A stretch of 64,000 nt of DNA from contig NC_018261.1 of NCBI RefSeq assembly GCF_000227135.1, positions 246,353-310,352 of the forward strand. The letters are read 5' to 3'. Both the position numbers and the translations under genes were made by a program. Within the stretch, counting starts at the first letter, position 1, and the number at the start of each line of letters is the position of its first letter. This DNA comes from Leishmania donovani (taxonomy: Eukaryota > Euglenozoa > Kinetoplastea > Trypanosomatida > Trypanosomatidae). A model generated the notes under the pieces. It did no database searches, was not told the origin of the DNA, and saw only the letters and a list, made by a program, of their open reading frames with translations. This document shows positions 33,713 through 45,800 of this stretch, piece after piece.

Positions 33713-34642
33713 ATGGACCCCTCGGCCTTCGGAATGATGGCTGGCCGCGGCATGGGCCGCCAGACTGAGGTGCGCGATGCCCGCGACACTGCGGAGACGA
33801 TTCAGATTTCGTCCATCGCACTGCTGAAGATGCTCATTCACGGTCGCGCCGGCGTGCCGCTGGAGGTGATGGGCCTCATGATTGGCGAGGAGATCGACGA
33901 CTACACAATTCGTGTGGCGGATGTCTTCTCGATGCCGCAGACCGCCACGGGTCAGTCCGTCGAGGCGGTCGACCCGGAGTACCAGGTGCACATGCTGGAC
34001 AAGCTGAAACTGGTCGGTCGTCACGAGAACGTCGTGGGGTGGTACCACAGCCATCCCGGATTCGGCTGCTGGCTGTCCTCGGAGGATGTGATGACAGCCG
34101 CCGGCTACGAGAATCTGACCCCGCGCAGCGTGTCGGTCGTGGTGGACCCCATCCAGTCTGTGCGCGGCAAGGTGGTGATTGACGCCTTCCGCACTATCCC
34201 CCAGGAAATTATGGCTATGCGGGCGATGGGTGAGTACGTGGAACCGCGTCAGGTGACGTCGAACATCGGATTTCTGTCCAAGCCGTCGGCTGTGGCCCTC
34301 TCCCACAATCTCAACCGCCAGTACTACAACCTACCCGTCACCTTCCGTAAGAAGAATCACGAGTTGCGGCTGCTGCTGAACGTGTACCGCAAGGGCTGGC
34401 AGGAGGGCTTCAAGTTGGAGAAGGCGAAGGTGTACCAGCGGGAGACCCGCACGAGCATTCGCGAGCTCATCTCCCTCTCAAAGCAGGCGGAGAAGTACAT
34501 AACGCAAGGACGCGACGAGGACGATCTCGGCAACGTCGGTCAGATCAACGCCATGTCTCACCTGCAGATGGAGGCGGAAAACGTCATCCACCGCAATCTT
34601 AACCAATCCATCGGCGCCATGATCAACGCAGTGGTGTTCTGA
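33713..34642 (+). CDS. RPN11: 26S proteasome regulatory subunit RPN11 (PSMD14), JAMM deubiquitinase
   Basis: The 309-aa protein begins MDPSAFGMMAGRGMGRQTEV and has the size of RPN11 in other eukaryotes (~310 aa). It is the zinc metalloprotease of the proteasome lid that removes ubiquitin chains from substrates during degradation. The MPN+/JAMM signature is complete: a Glu in LEVMGLMIGE, then GWYHSHPGFGCWLSSEDV with the two zinc-binding His and the Asp. VVVDPIQSVRGKVVIDAFR and the C-terminal helices (NQSIGAMINAVVF) also match the family. An upstream in-frame extension to 33554 is rejected because it is low-complexity and lies before or across the likely splice acceptor. No oddities are seen; it should be active. 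Confidence 0.96.
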   Translation: MDPSAFGMMAGRGMGRQTEVRDARDTAETIQISSIALLKMLIHGRAGVPLEVMGLMIGEEIDDYTIRVADVFSMPQTATGQSVEAVDPEYQVHMLDKLKLVGRHENVVGWYHSHPGFGCWLSSEDVMTAAGYENLTPRSVSVVVDPIQSVRGKVVIDAFRTIPQEIMAMRAMGEYVEPRQVTSNIGFLSKPSAVALSHNLNRQYYNLPVTFRKKNHELRLLLNVYRKGWQEGFKLEKAKVYQRETRTSIRELISLSKQAEKYITQGRDEDDLGNVGQINAMSHLQMEAENVIHRNLNQSIGAMINAVVF

Positions 34643-37196
34643 TATTTCATTTTCCCTCTTCTCTTCACCTTCCCTTGGACTTCTTTCTTTCCTGTTGCTG
34701 TCATTGCGTCCTTGCGCGACGGGCTGCAATGATTGTCTGTGTGTATGTGTGTCTGTGCATACCTGGTACCTTGTGGAGCCAAGTATATCTCTGTGAGTGT
34801 GAGTGTGCGTATAGGGCGACGTCTACTGCCGATGTGTGTGAGAGCATGCGGTCCGCTTTTTTCTTGTCTGTGTGGGAAATGCAAAGGAGAAAAATTATAT
34901 GCATATATAGACTTGAGCTTGCCATGAGGTCACCAATGACCCTCAACATACGTGACAGCGAGTGCGACCATAATGGAAGAAAAGAACACCAGCATCTCTC
35001 AAGACCTGCTATTTCTTCCTTTTCTTTCAGTGCTCGTCTCGTTTCCTGGCTTGCCGCGAAGTGCTCAGAAAGGGGACGTCGCAGAAATGATTTCGAAGCC
35101 GCGCGCGGGGCCGAGAACACAGAGCAGCCGCAGTCATGGAAAAAACAGCATCTGCTTTCTCCCTCGCCTCCACCGAAACACCCCTATCCTCCCCATCTTT
35201 CTCTACCACTCCCTTCTGCCCCTCTATCTCTGCCTTTCTCTCACCAGCAAGCATTCACTATTTTTTTGTTCTCCGTCGCACGATCTCTTCCCTTCACTCT
35301 CCCGCACTTCCATTCTGATGGCGAACGAACGAAAAGGCCCTTCAGCAGCCTCTTCCCTTCCCAGTGTTCGTCTTTCCCCCTCCCCAACGTACTCTCTCGC
35401 ACCTCTCCTCCTCCTTTCTCCTCTTTGCCTCTTCCTGTCGCTGGCGACATCGCCACTGTTTCACTGTGCAGCTCCCCATCTACCCCCTCCCCCTTCCTTG
35501 GGTGAGGCCCCTCTTCTCCCCTTCCCTTTGTGGTGGTTTTCTCTCACACATTCATTGGCGGAGAGGAAACGCCTCAGCCTATCATAAGCCCAGTCTGTCT
35601 GTCTCTTCTCCTCCTTCGTGGCTTCTTATTCCCTCGCCGCTTGCTTCGTGTGTGTGTGTGTGTTGTCTTGTGATTATTCTGCCCTCTTCCTATCACCGCT
35701 CTCTCGCTGCTGTGTTATACACCTTTAGTAGCATCCCCCTCTGCGCATCTCGCGCTTTCAATGTGAGCGTGTGCGCGGCAAGGCCGACATGCTTTGTCTT
35801 TCTTGAAGGGAGGTGTGGGGGAGGGGGGTGTTGTTGCCCTCTTTTCGTTCGTAGTTTCCAAGCCATGTTCAGCCACGGCGAAGGGAACCAAACGCAGGAA
35901 ATGAGGCCGTTCTCGCTGAGTAGGTGTGCGTGCGCGCCTGATTATCCTTTTGTTGTTGCTGCTGCACATTTTCTGTGCATGATTCACTGTTGTATTTTTG
36001 TTGACACTTGAGTCGTAATTACTTCACACATTTTTTTTGCCCCCCCCCCCTCCCCTTTGCTTCCCCTCATTCGCCCTCTATCGCGTCGCTGTCCGTGCAT
36101 GTTACCCTTCTGTGTGTGTGTGTGTGTATCATCTCTTTTCTATCGGTCTTCCCCACCCGAGGTCACGGTAAGAAACCAGCAGGCGATGCTGGCCACGCTG
36201 CTTCAAGTAGCGATGTTCGTGAGCGCTCCTTACTCAGCGTACCTCGTACTGCTACCCGTCGCTAAACAACGCAGCAGAGCCCCGCTGCGTCGGTGCGTAT
36301 ATTTTTTTCTCGTGGTGGCTGCGCTGTTCTCTTATCAGCTCGTCTTGGTCATCTGCTTTTGCTCTCATCTTTTTTTTTTAGTGTTGTTGGTGGCCCGAGC
36401 GGTGACTTTCCCGACAGTCGTGACGAAGGGAAATTCTGGTGAACAAGCAGAGCTGAAACGGCCTTGAAAGGGGCTCATCAATGAACATCCGTTACTACCT
36501 GTGCTCACCTTCAGCTCTCTCACACACTCATTCCGTCCCCTCGGATAGCCGCATGGCTTGTTTTCCTTTCCACGTTAATCTTTGTTGTCTATGGAGCCGC
36601 CTGCCGCGCCCGCATTCGCCTCGAGTTGCAGGTGAGGGCCTTTCCCTACCACTTCGTGTGTAGAGCTGCCACGCCACAAGCCAGAACAAGTTGCCAAGCG
36701 TCCAGAGGTGCTCCGCGGGCATTCAAGGGTGTGTGCACAGCTGTTCTCCGATGACCAGGTGAAACCCCCAACACTGTTTTTCTTCTCCCCCCTCCTGGGT
36801 GCATGTTGGGGGATATGTGTGTATGCCTACCCTCTCGAACCCCTCTTTAACTCTTTTCTTCCCCCTTCCTCATTTCCGCTGAGAAGCCTCCGGCGAAAAT
36901 TCGCTCTCACTGCTTCCCTCCCCCTCCTCCCCCGAGTCTGCGCCACCGGACCACCAACTCAGCGACACACACTCCCCCACCCCTTGGTCCCCTCAACGCC
37001 CTTCTTTCCTTTGCCTTTTCGTGCGTCGGTGCCTCTCCCCCTCTCGTGTCCTCATTGTTCCCACTAGAGGCGCAAGCGTTTTCTGTTTTCCTGCTTTCGC
37101 CGTCCATTGAAGCCCGTCTGCGGCTTTTTCTGCCCGCTTAGACGCGGCGCATTTCAGCTCCACGCACTCGCCGTCAGGGCAGCGCATGGTCCGCCA
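34643..37196 (+). other. Intergenic spacer / untranslated region
   Basis: About 2.5 kb of pyrimidine-rich sequence, especially 35150-35600 and 36800-37050, with a GT run near 35648-35664 and another near 36113-36128. The long open frames here (for example 34952-35587) are Ser/Leu/Pro-rich read-through of C/T tracts. I see no additional gene. Confidence 0.55.
37140..37141 (+). promoter_or_regulatory. Predicted spliced-leader acceptor AG
   Basis: A pyrimidine-rich stretch containing CTTTTTCTGCCCGCTTAG ends with AG at 37140-37141, 55 nt before ATG 37197. A further AG lies ~15 nt downstream (TTTCAG). Both support the downstream ATG over the non-ATG extension to 37107. Confidence 0.4.
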
Positions 37197-40100
37197 ATGC
37201 CGCCTCCGCTTCGCAAGCCGTCACTTGGGCCGCAGGGCCAGCGCACATTGCAACGCAGCAGCAGGCCGGCGCCCCCCTCCTCCCGGTCACGCTCGCCCTC
37301 AACGTCGTCCAATAACTCTGACGATGATTTTGTGTACGTTCTCGGTCACGTCAAGAGCACCGAGGAGGCAGTTGAATGCATCCGTGCGGTGCAGCAGCCA
37401 AAGGAGAAGCACCAAGGACGGTTCTTGGGCGGCCTCGGGGGCTCTGCGAAGAGTCTTACAGAGCTCGTCACAACCTCGGAAAACAGATACCCTGCATCTC
37501 GAAAGATGAAGGGAGAACTGCCGGCGACGATGGAAGAGTTCTACGAGTCTCCGCGCTACACCGTCTCCCTCACTGCTGCCCGGGAAGCCCTCTTCTCTGA
37601 CGCGCTCTCTGGCTTTCACTCCTACGTAGCACGTGAAGAGGAGCAGTGTGACCAGCTGTGCACCTACGCTACTCAAGGCGGCGCTGTTCGCACCAGCGCC
37701 ATCCCGTCCCCCTCGCCTGCCATGACGCAGGAGTGGAACACGACACTTGCCGCCTCCTCAGCATTGCCCGCCAAACCCGCATCCATGGCTGTGAAAGTGA
37801 CAGGTGTAGTTGAAGAGGGCCACGCGCAGGTCGCGACTCCCGCTTCTGCTCTGCCACCAAACAAAAGACCCGAACGCACTGGCGCTCCATCCACCGCTGC
37901 AGACCCAAGCATTCCCTCGCCGTCCGCCGTGCCAGGTCCCGCTCACACGTCTCTACGGGCCAAGGCTGCTTTCCCGCCGGGTACCGTCGCAGCGGAGGCT
38001 GTCACCGCGGCAGTGGCAGAAGGAATGGGATCCGGCTCGCCGCGCGTTCCCGCCTCCTACATGTTTCTTATGCGCAGTCGTGACTCAGAGGCGATGAGCC
38101 CGGGCTCTTCGCCGGCGCCTGCCGCGACGCCGCACAGCGTCACCCTTGAGAGCCCGGAGTTTCCATCTTCAAGGGACTCGCGTGCGAGCGGCAGGACAAC
38201 AACAGCTTCCGGACAGGCTCCAGGCCCCACCACAAATTTTCATGTTGACGCCGCTGCCCCTGCTGCTGCGGTGGGTAAAGGGGCGAAACAGCTTCCCGCG
38301 CCTCTCACCCCGGCCCAAGAGACCGAGCGAGCGGCTAAACTTGAGGCGATGTGGCCGTACGCGCTCCTGCAGAAGGCGATCCACCATCACGAAAGTGTGC
38401 CGGTTGTGTTTCGCTACCGCTACTCCCCAGATTTCGAAGAGACGATCGACGAGAACAAGAAGCGGCAGCAGCAGCTCGATCGCGCGCTGCGCAAACATCA
38501 CTGGCTCGCCGGCTCCAGAGGTCTCACACACGCGGAACGGCAAGAAATATCGCGCCGCTTTGCGGACCCGAACGCGCTGGCCCACGAGTGGCTGTACGTT
38601 TGGGAGCAGTTTGAGCGTGACATCCCCCGCGAGACCCTCTTGGTCGAAGACACACCCTACCACGACGCCAGCGATGCCTTGGCGGCCATCTTGAGCTACG
38701 TCGAGTACGGCTACGACAGAAGCCAGCAGCATGTGAAGAAGAAGTTGGCCGCCGCATTGGCAGATGAAAAAAACGGCGATGCTGCCACTACACCCGCGGC
38801 GACTGCGGCGGCATCATTAGGCGCTGGCAACTCCAGCTCCAGTCCGGCGTCGAGGAGAGAGACGACCTTGTTGGAGCATTTTTTCTCCGCAAGCACGGCA
38901 GCCCTCAAGGGTGCGGTTGTCAAGATGCGGGCGAGCCTGCCGGACTTTGTGGGGGATCCTCTCCTCTCCGTCTCCGGCTACAACCCTGCGCTCTATCACG
39001 CCTCCCTTCTCTTCCCCACCGATCCCAAGGCGCGAAGTGAGAAGATCTTCTCTGCAGTGCGAGAGGTGGTGCTGGCCTCCCAACAGTCCTTTATGGGGTT
39101 CCCGTACCAGCTGTTGTGCGAGCAGGTGGGGACGGAGCGGCTGGGGCTGGCACTGGAAGCACTGGAGAGGGACCAGGCGGAGGTGGACGACCTGGATGAG
39201 GAGGCGGAGGCAGAGAAGACAGCGCAGGTGACTCCGGTAGACGCAACGCACGAAGAAGGGAAGGTGACGGCTTCTGGCAGTGGTGCATCGGCCTCTATCC
39301 CAATCGAAAAAACAGCAGAGGCGGAGCCCGCTGTGAAAGAGATCACCACCTCAATGCACTCATCTCTGCACGGCTCACGTGTGCTGCGCATCTACCATAG
39401 TTTTCCCTCCCCGACAAGTGTGACGAACAGGAGTGGAAGCGACCATCGCCACCGGCGGCACACCGTCCACGTTGTTGACGAGTGGAACGTGTCATCCTCC
39501 TCAAGCCGCTCCTCAGACGCGGTCCCCTCTTCACTTTCGCTGAACATCTCGCCGGCAACGACAGCACCACCGCCTCCGTCAGAGGCCTCGGAGGAGTCCA
39601 CGGAGGAGAAAGAGCAGCCGGTGCGGAAAGTAGGCAAGCAGTCAGCGGCAGTACTGGACGTCCTTCCGGCGCACTGCTTGTCAGAGGAGGCACGGCGACG
39701 CAAGGAGACCGTGGCGCGTCTCCGCCGAGAGCGGCGTCGTCGCAGGCGCAAACAGCTGCCTCTGTTGGTTGGCGAGCCGCGTTCGCACGAATTCGCTGCC
39801 TTTCTGGACATTGTGCGTAGCCGCGTCATTGCCAAGCAGGTGAGGGAAGAGAGGAAAGAGATGGAGCAGCGGCGACGTGAGCGGGTGCAGCAGGTTGTGA
39901 AGCGGCAGTGCGAGCAGTGGGGTAGTGCACCAGCGTCTCGGCAGGGATCCCGCCCAAGCTCTCGTCCAGTTCCCTCTGCCTCCCTCGATATGATGAAGCA
40001 AACGGAGGAAGATCCTTTAGCGCCGACCGCGCAGCCCGCAGACACCGCCATGGCACCCCGCAAGCTATTTCACGAAGATGTCGAGGGCTCCGCCTATCTG

Positions 40101-40517
40101 ATTCCCACCCGTTCCGCCTCTGCCACAATTGAGCCCCCTTCGCGCTCTCCTCGCTCGCTACTCTCCAGTACTTCGATGCGAGAGGTATCGGTGTCGCCCG
40201 AGATGCGCGGGATGCGCATTCGCCTCTTCTTTGACGACAAGCGCAACGTGCCTGTCGTCGTGGTGAACAAGCTGTTCCGGCTGTTCACAATGCCGGGGCT
40301 GCGCGGCTTCACATCCTCCGACGACGACACCACAGAGGCGTTGAACGAAGAAACAGCAGCGAAGGCAGCCACGGCCCACCCAAGCGCTCCTGCGCGCAAG
40401 TCTGGTGCTGGACGCGCAGGCAGCTTGGAGAAGAGCGTGCTCCTCCTCATTCAAGTTCAGTTTTCGCTCTTTTTGCAGGAAGATGCGGAAGTCAGGTGGA
40501 AATGGTGGAAGCTGTAG
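37197..40517 (+). CDS. Hypothetical protein, 1,106 aa, with a conserved-looking central region
   Basis: I start at ATG 37197 (MPPPLRKPSLGPQGQ); the open frame extends to a TTG at 37107, which would lie before the probable splice acceptor. Residues ~1-370 are Ser/Pro/Ala-rich, apart from a block near residue 45 (DDDFVYVLGHVKSTEEAVEC). A compact region at ~390-520 looks globular and aromatic-rich (WPYALLQKAIHHHESVPVVF, then ALAHEWLYVWEQFERDIPRE). Another globular block is at ~590-690, followed by an acidic segment, disorder, and a basic helix (~850-935, RRKETVARLRRERRRRRRKQ). The C-terminus contains IRLFFDDKRNVPVVVVNKLF. I do not recognise any domain. No signal peptide or clear membrane segment is seen. 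Function unknown. Confidence 0.8.
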   Translation: MPPPLRKPSLGPQGQRTLQRSSRPAPPSSRSRSPSTSSNNSDDDFVYVLGHVKSTEEAVECIRAVQQPKEKHQGRFLGGLGGSAKSLTELVTTSENRYPASRKMKGELPATMEEFYESPRYTVSLTAAREALFSDALSGFHSYVAREEEQCDQLCTYATQGGAVRTSAIPSPSPAMTQEWNTTLAASSALPAKPASMAVKVTGVVEEGHAQVATPASALPPNKRPERTGAPSTAADPSIPSPSAVPGPAHTSLRAKAAFPPGTVAAEAVTAAVAEGMGSGSPRVPASYMFLMRSRDSEAMSPGSSPAPAATPHSVTLESPEFPSSRDSRASGRTTTASGQAPGPTTNFHVDAAAPAAAVGKGAKQLPAPLTPAQETERAAKLEAMWPYALLQKAIHHHESVPVVFRYRYSPDFEETIDENKKRQQQLDRALRKHHWLAGSRGLTHAERQEISRRFADPNALAHEWLYVWEQFERDIPRETLLVEDTPYHDASDALAAILSYVEYGYDRSQQHVKKKLAAALADEKNGDAATTPAATAAASLGAGNSSSSPASRRETTLLEHFFSASTAALKGAVVKMRASLPDFVGDPLLSVSGYNPALYHASLLFPTDPKARSEKIFSAVREVVLASQQSFMGFPYQLLCEQVGTERLGLALEALERDQAEVDDLDEEAEAEKTAQVTPVDATHEEGKVTASGSGASASIPIEKTAEAEPAVKEITTSMHSSLHGSRVLRIYHSFPSPTSVTNRSGSDHRHRRHTVHVVDEWNVSSSSSRSSDAVPSSLSLNISPATTAPPPPSEASEESTEEKEQPVRKVGKQSAAVLDVLPAHCLSEEARRRKETVARLRRERRRRRRKQLPLLVGEPRSHEFAAFLDIVRSRVIAKQVREERKEMEQRRRERVQQVVKRQCEQWGSAPASRQGSRPSSRPVPSASLDMMKQTEEDPLAPTAQPADTAMAPRKLFHEDVEGSAYLIPTRSASATIEPPSRSPRSLLSSTSMREVSVSPEMRGMRIRLFFDDKRNVPVVVVNKLFRLFTMPGLRGFTSSDDDTTEALNEETAAKAATAHPSAPARKSGAGRAGSLEKSVLLLIQVQFSLFLQEDAEVRWKWWKL

Positions 40518-41858
40518 GGAAGGGGCGCGGCGGTGGGACCTGAGCCCCCGTTCTCCCTCACTCATGCCTGGCTCGCAAAAGGGTTGTCGCCCATGTGTCC
40601 TCGTCTCCACACACACCCAGCTCCTGAGGACCTTTTGTACGGGTATGTGTGTTCATGCACACAGCTATCGACCTTGCAGAGGCGCTTGCTACCCCGGCCT
40701 GTCTTCTTCCCCCTCCCAGACCCCTCCGCCGCGTCATTCGCATCACGTTTATGGAGGGAAAATACCCTTTCGAATTCTCCGGCACTGAAGTGTCAGCCGT
40801 GAGTCTTGGTGTGTTGGGGTGCGCGGAGCTTCGGATGTGCCTTGTGTTTGCCGGTGTGCACCACGTCACCTGGATGCGTACGCCTGTGCTTGACCTTTCG
40901 ATTCCCTCTCCTCCCACACCCCCTCTCTCCAAGGAAGGTGGCATTTTTGTGGGCCACCGGATGCGTTTTGTGCTCGTGCCTGCTTTGTTCTCATTTCAAC
41001 CACGTGGGGGAGTTTCCGTGGGCGCAGAATATACAAACCGGATCGGCCTTAGGGAAAGTGGTGTCCTGGAGATACTCTCATGGGCACTGGCCCACGCACG
41101 CACCACCGACGCGCATATGCGCCCGAGCTTGGCCACGCAGACGGCGATGATGGTAAGGATTTCTGCGCCTGTCCATCGAGCACTTCCTCCGTTTCTTTCT
41201 CGATGCATACCGCTGCACTCTTCTTTAAAGGGGAATACGCGAGCGTACGTTTTGTGTGCCCAAGCCTGCCGCCCGCCTCCTCACCTTCACTTGCCCTCCC
41301 CCATCCCCCAAACTTTATTACGCTGATGTCCTCTCACGAGCCATCCCTCGACACCACACGCGCGCACACTGGCATGTATGTGTCTTTTTTTGCGGTCCTC
41401 ACATTCGCCTGCTCGGTATCAACGAGCCGAAATACCGCATCCACACGGAGAGCGTAGTGAAGTACCTCACAGCTCGCCCACAGGCCTGCCTCAGCACTAA
41501 ATCCGAGGCGCACAAAGCGGGCCAAAGCACACTTGGGTTTCTCTACGATTATCGATCGCCCCCCCCCCTTTCCCTTTCCACTACTCTCAGGTGTAGCCCC
41601 TTCTTTTCCTGCTTGTTTTCTTTTGTTGGGTGTCTGTTTATTATCTCTTTCAGGGTGGAGGCAGGCAGGGACCTACCGGTTGCGTGTGGCGGCAGCGTGG
41701 AGTTGCGTGGGTGTGGTCCCACTCGCTAGCGAGGCCAGCGTGTGCATTTCTGTGTGTGTGTGTGTGTGTGCAAGCGAGACCGTCAAAAACAATACGAAAG
41801 GGAAAGGTGTTGCGTGCAGCGCGGTTTCTTGTTCTTTTTCTTGTGCTCTCAGTCTCGA

Positions 41859-41881
41859 CATATATATATATATATATATAT
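41859..41881. repeat. (TA)n microsatellite
   Basis: A pure TA run of about 11 units in the spacer ahead of the ABC transporter gene. Confidence 0.85.
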
Positions 41882-42823
41882 GCTCCACCAGGACAAGGTG
41901 AAGACGCGAAAAAGTTCCTTGACAAAAGACGAAGTGGAGAAGGCGGCGAAGTTTGCCTCCTGTGTTAAAGCCGGACAGACTCTGACAAGCACAAAGAAAG
42001 GGGGCTTCTCATTAGATCCTTTGCTCCGGTGCTGTCTTGGCGTTCGTGCAGGTGTCTCTTGTCTTTCGAAGCGCATGCTTCAGCAACACCCATCGCTGTC
42101 CGTTTTGTTCCTTTCTTATTTTTTTTTTCAATCATCTCGTTGCCGTACTGCTGCCCTCTCCCTCTCTCCTCTGTGGACTTGTGTGTGAGTATTGTGTTTT
42201 TTTTGTTGTGTATTTGGTATTGTACTGTATGTGTGTGTATGTGTGTGCTAGATAGTGTATAACTGTTCTTCCTGGCGTGCCAACGCATTACTGCTCTGCC
42301 GGCGCTTGCCATACACGAAAGAGCCTCCCTTACACACACATACACACACACCTTTGTTTCTTGTCGTCGTACAACTGGCAGGTGCTGAGGCTCATCGCAA
42401 GCGGAAGAAATCAAAAAGAAGAGAAGCACCTAGGCGAGGGAGTGCGATTTGGTGTGGCCCGTTCTCTGCGAGCTTTTTCTTGTTAGCTCTTTTGTACCCG
42501 TTTTCGCTCGTTCTCTCTCTCTCTCTGCGTGTGTATGTGTGTGTGTGTGTCTTTATCACGTTGTTTTCTGTCTTTTTTGGCCTTTCTGTCCACTTTCCTT
42601 TTCACCTGTTCTTTTTTCTTTTGGGGAGTAGGGGGGCCGTCACTCCTCCCCTCCTGGGCGCTCTCCTTTCTCTCCCTTGCCGTTTGGTCGTGCTGGCAAC
42701 CTCACTGTGAGGGAGTTCCCGTGACAACTCAGAGTAGGTAACAAGGTGCGCTTCGCTCTCCTCAGGCTCTGCCTCTGACACGCATCTACCACTCCGCATT
42801 CCCGTGTGTGTGTGCTTCACCAC

Positions 42824-42825
42824 AG
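42824..42825 (+). promoter_or_regulatory. Predicted spliced-leader acceptor AG
   Basis: GTGCTTCACCACAG ends at 42825, 30 nt before ATG 42856. The frame is open upstream to a GTG at 42808, but that lies before this acceptor, so 42856 is preferred. Confidence 0.45.
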
Positions 42826-42855
42826 AAAAACACAAAGGAGCGGAGGAGTGGCAGA

Positions 42856-45800
42856 ATGGGAAAGGCGCCTGCCATGCCAAGCAGTACCTTGACGGGCGCT
42901 GAAGTCAGAGTATCGCGGAGTCGCGCCACCTTTCTCGTGCATGGTGTGCTGCGGCGTATCCCGGGATACGCCTTCTTTCTGATTCACCTGTGCTTTGTTC
43001 ACATTCTGTGGGGGCAACTGGTGGACCAATTCTTCAACGCGACGATCACTTTCACGAGTGCCAACGTCACCAAAACCGACCTGGCCAAGGAGGCATTCAT
43101 TCGTGTATGCAACAGAATTTGTCGGTCTGTAGACCAGACACTGCTGCATGGACTAGTGGATGTATTGAAGACGAAGGGCGGCACGGGAGCGACAGGCGCG
43201 CTTGCGGCGTCACGAGAAATTCTTGCCTTTTTGTGGAAGTCTCCGTCTAGCATGGTGCTCTTCTTCGGGCTTGCATTCATCTGTCTCAACAGTGTACTCG
43301 CTGCGTTGCGGCTCTTCACCGGTTTCCTCAGCAGCCTCACAGCGCTGTGTAGAAGTCGACGGCAGCTGGAGCGGAGTGGCTCGCGGAAGCCAGTGCCACT
43401 GCACATCACCGTGCGGTATGGCAACGGGTATGACAGCATGCTTCGTTTCGCTCTGGCTGCTGTCGAGCTGGCCTGGTTCATGAGCTACCCTGTGTTGAAC
43501 TCGACAGAAGCCGCGAAGAGCGCTGCGGACAAGACGCGCCGCGTGCCTGGGGCAACGGAGCCGACGTATGCTTCTCTGCGTCAACTGCAGGTGCGTCATC
43601 AAGCCATCGCCAGCTTTCAAATCGAGGCCTCGCTGCTTCTCCCTCCGCAGCTGTTCGACTCAACAGCCGACGCCATCGCCGCTGGCGCATTTGTGATCAT
43701 ATTCGTGAAGGTGGTACTGGGAGTTGTAGTAGCGCTGGATGCGCAACGCCTCTTTCACGCGCTTGTCGGGGTGCGGCCCCTTTTCATACCCAACGGGTGG
43801 GAGCGGTGTCCCGTATGCGGCGCTCTCTGGAAGCGGTCCCGCAAGGCCACCAACGCGGTTCACCTGTGCCCCAATATTTTCACTGCCACACCGTTGCTCT
43901 CAGGCTGCTCTCCTGGCATGACAGCGTCGGACACGGAGGAGGAGGAAGACATGCGAGGGCAGGTGCTGGGCACGGTAAGGCGTGGCGTGGGTGACCGCAG
44001 GCGCGTTGGCCCCCCAACGGAAGCAGCCCATCGCCCCGGCGACGCCTTTCCCAACCCGAACACAGCCTCGTTTGCCTCGTTGGTGACGGACAGCTGGCTC
44101 AGCCCTCTCATGAACTTCACTCTGCTCTCCCCCCTCAACACCTTCTCGCCTCCGCCCTTGTCCTCCATCACCGATGACGGACGTGGTCATTGGCGCGCAC
44201 TGCTGCGTGTAGTGGACCGACTGCCGCGACTTCCACGCTCTCTTCGCACGCGAGACACTATCGACGAGCCAGCGTGGACGCTGTGGCAGCGCCGACACGA
44301 GCCTGCTGCTCGCGGAGAGGTTAGGTGGTTGGAGCGCAGTTTTATGGCCATCACAGAACCTATCCGCCGCGTCCTGTTGCATGCCTTCGCAGTCTTCTTC
44401 CTCCCTCCCTCCGCGCGCGGAGCGGACACCCGACATGGCGAATGGGGTCCTGTCCGGAGTGGCTCGTCGCTCTTTCGCGTGTTTCTGCGCCACCCCAGCG
44501 GCCGTCAGTTTGTGCTCGTCTGTGTCCCGCTGAAGCTGACGCAAGACCTGCTGTCGCTGCTGGCCCCGCGAGTCGTGAAGTCGCTGGTGGCCTTTCTGAA
44601 GGAGGTGAGCACATCGAACATCAGCGTACGTCAGAACTACCTCGGCCGCGGCCTCCTGATTTGCCTGAGTCTCATTCTAGTCGTGTCGCTTCAAGCTCTC
44701 TTTTTCCAGCTGTACCTGACCCACCTGTATGCCTCCTGCCTCAAGTCCGCCTCTGCATTGAAGACGTTGTTGCTGCGGCAATCTCTGGCAACGCCATTGG
44801 CGTACACCGGTGGAGGCAGGGGCGGTGGCGGCAAGAGGGCCCCCATGTCACCGTCGGCATCCGACATCCCGCATTCCCCCACTCGCCCGAGTGAGAAGAA
44901 CGACGGGAGAGTAAAAGATGCGCTGTCCTTGTCAACGGCAATACCAACAGCTGAGGAAGTGACCACCACCGCTACGCTATCACGCGAAGGCGAAGTCATG
45001 TCGCTTCTCACCGTCGACATCACCAACTGCGCCGACTGCCTCATCTTCTTGCACAACGTGTGGGGCCACCCCTTTGTGATCATATCATCCTTGATGAGTA
45101 TGTACACATACGTCGGGCTCTTCTCTACGCTCGCTACGTTTGCCGCTCTCATCGCGCTGATCCCCCTGAACCGTAGCAGTGCCGCCCGCGTGCGCACAGC
45201 GCAGCAGCAAGCCAAGAACAATGAGTCTCGCCTCAGCGATCTCACCGCTGCCCTCTCGTCAATGCGCACAGTGAAGTCCATGGCACTGGAAGAGTGCCTC
45301 GTTGGGCGTGTGGAGGAAGCCCGCGTGAGAGAGAGTGATGGAACGAAGCTCGTTGGACAAGCAGAGAGCGTCGCTGCGGCGCAAACGGAGGTGACAACGT
45401 TGCTGGTCGCGCTCGTGTGCTGCGGGTCGTACCTTCTCACTGGTGGCGTCATGGAGGCGGCGGTGTTGGTGCCGACGATGGCGGCGCTGCAGGTGATGCG
45501 GTTCCCTGTCTGGACGCTGCCGCACCTCTACTCGCAAGTTTCTCGCGGCTACACCTCGATGCTACGCATCGAACGCTTTCTCTCCGAGCTCGAAGCCGGC
45601 GAGAACGCCAGCACCGCCTACGTGGAGCATCGCCTACGTCAGCAAAACGGCGAGGGTGCGGCGAGAGACGTACAGCCGTCGGTCGCCGTAGCTGTGAGGG
45701 CGGGCGAAGTGCGATGTGAGCGTGGCACATTCGCATGGAACACGCAGGCAGCCGTGGCAGATCAAATCGCATTCGACAACGCGCTCTCCTGCAACTCCCC

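Larger units (their letters stand above)
40518..42855 (+). other. Spacer with scattered coding-like fragments
   Basis: About 2.3 kb between two large genes. Most is pyrimidine-rich (42080-42230, 42480-42680) with microsatellites (41752-41771 TG, 41859-41881 TA). Three short stretches in different reading frames read like ordered protein: 40749-40800 (MEGKYPFEFSGTEVSA), 41392-41550 (containing INEPKYRIHTESVVKYL) and 41880-42000 (containing KDEVEKAAKFASCVKAGQTL). They may be remnants of a decayed gene or chance. No single frame joins them. Confidence 0.35.

Noticed and set aside
34952..35587. 211-codon plus-strand frame between RPN11 and the next gene
   Set aside because: Read-through of C/T-rich spacer giving Ser/Leu/Pro/Phe composition; no conserved-looking block.
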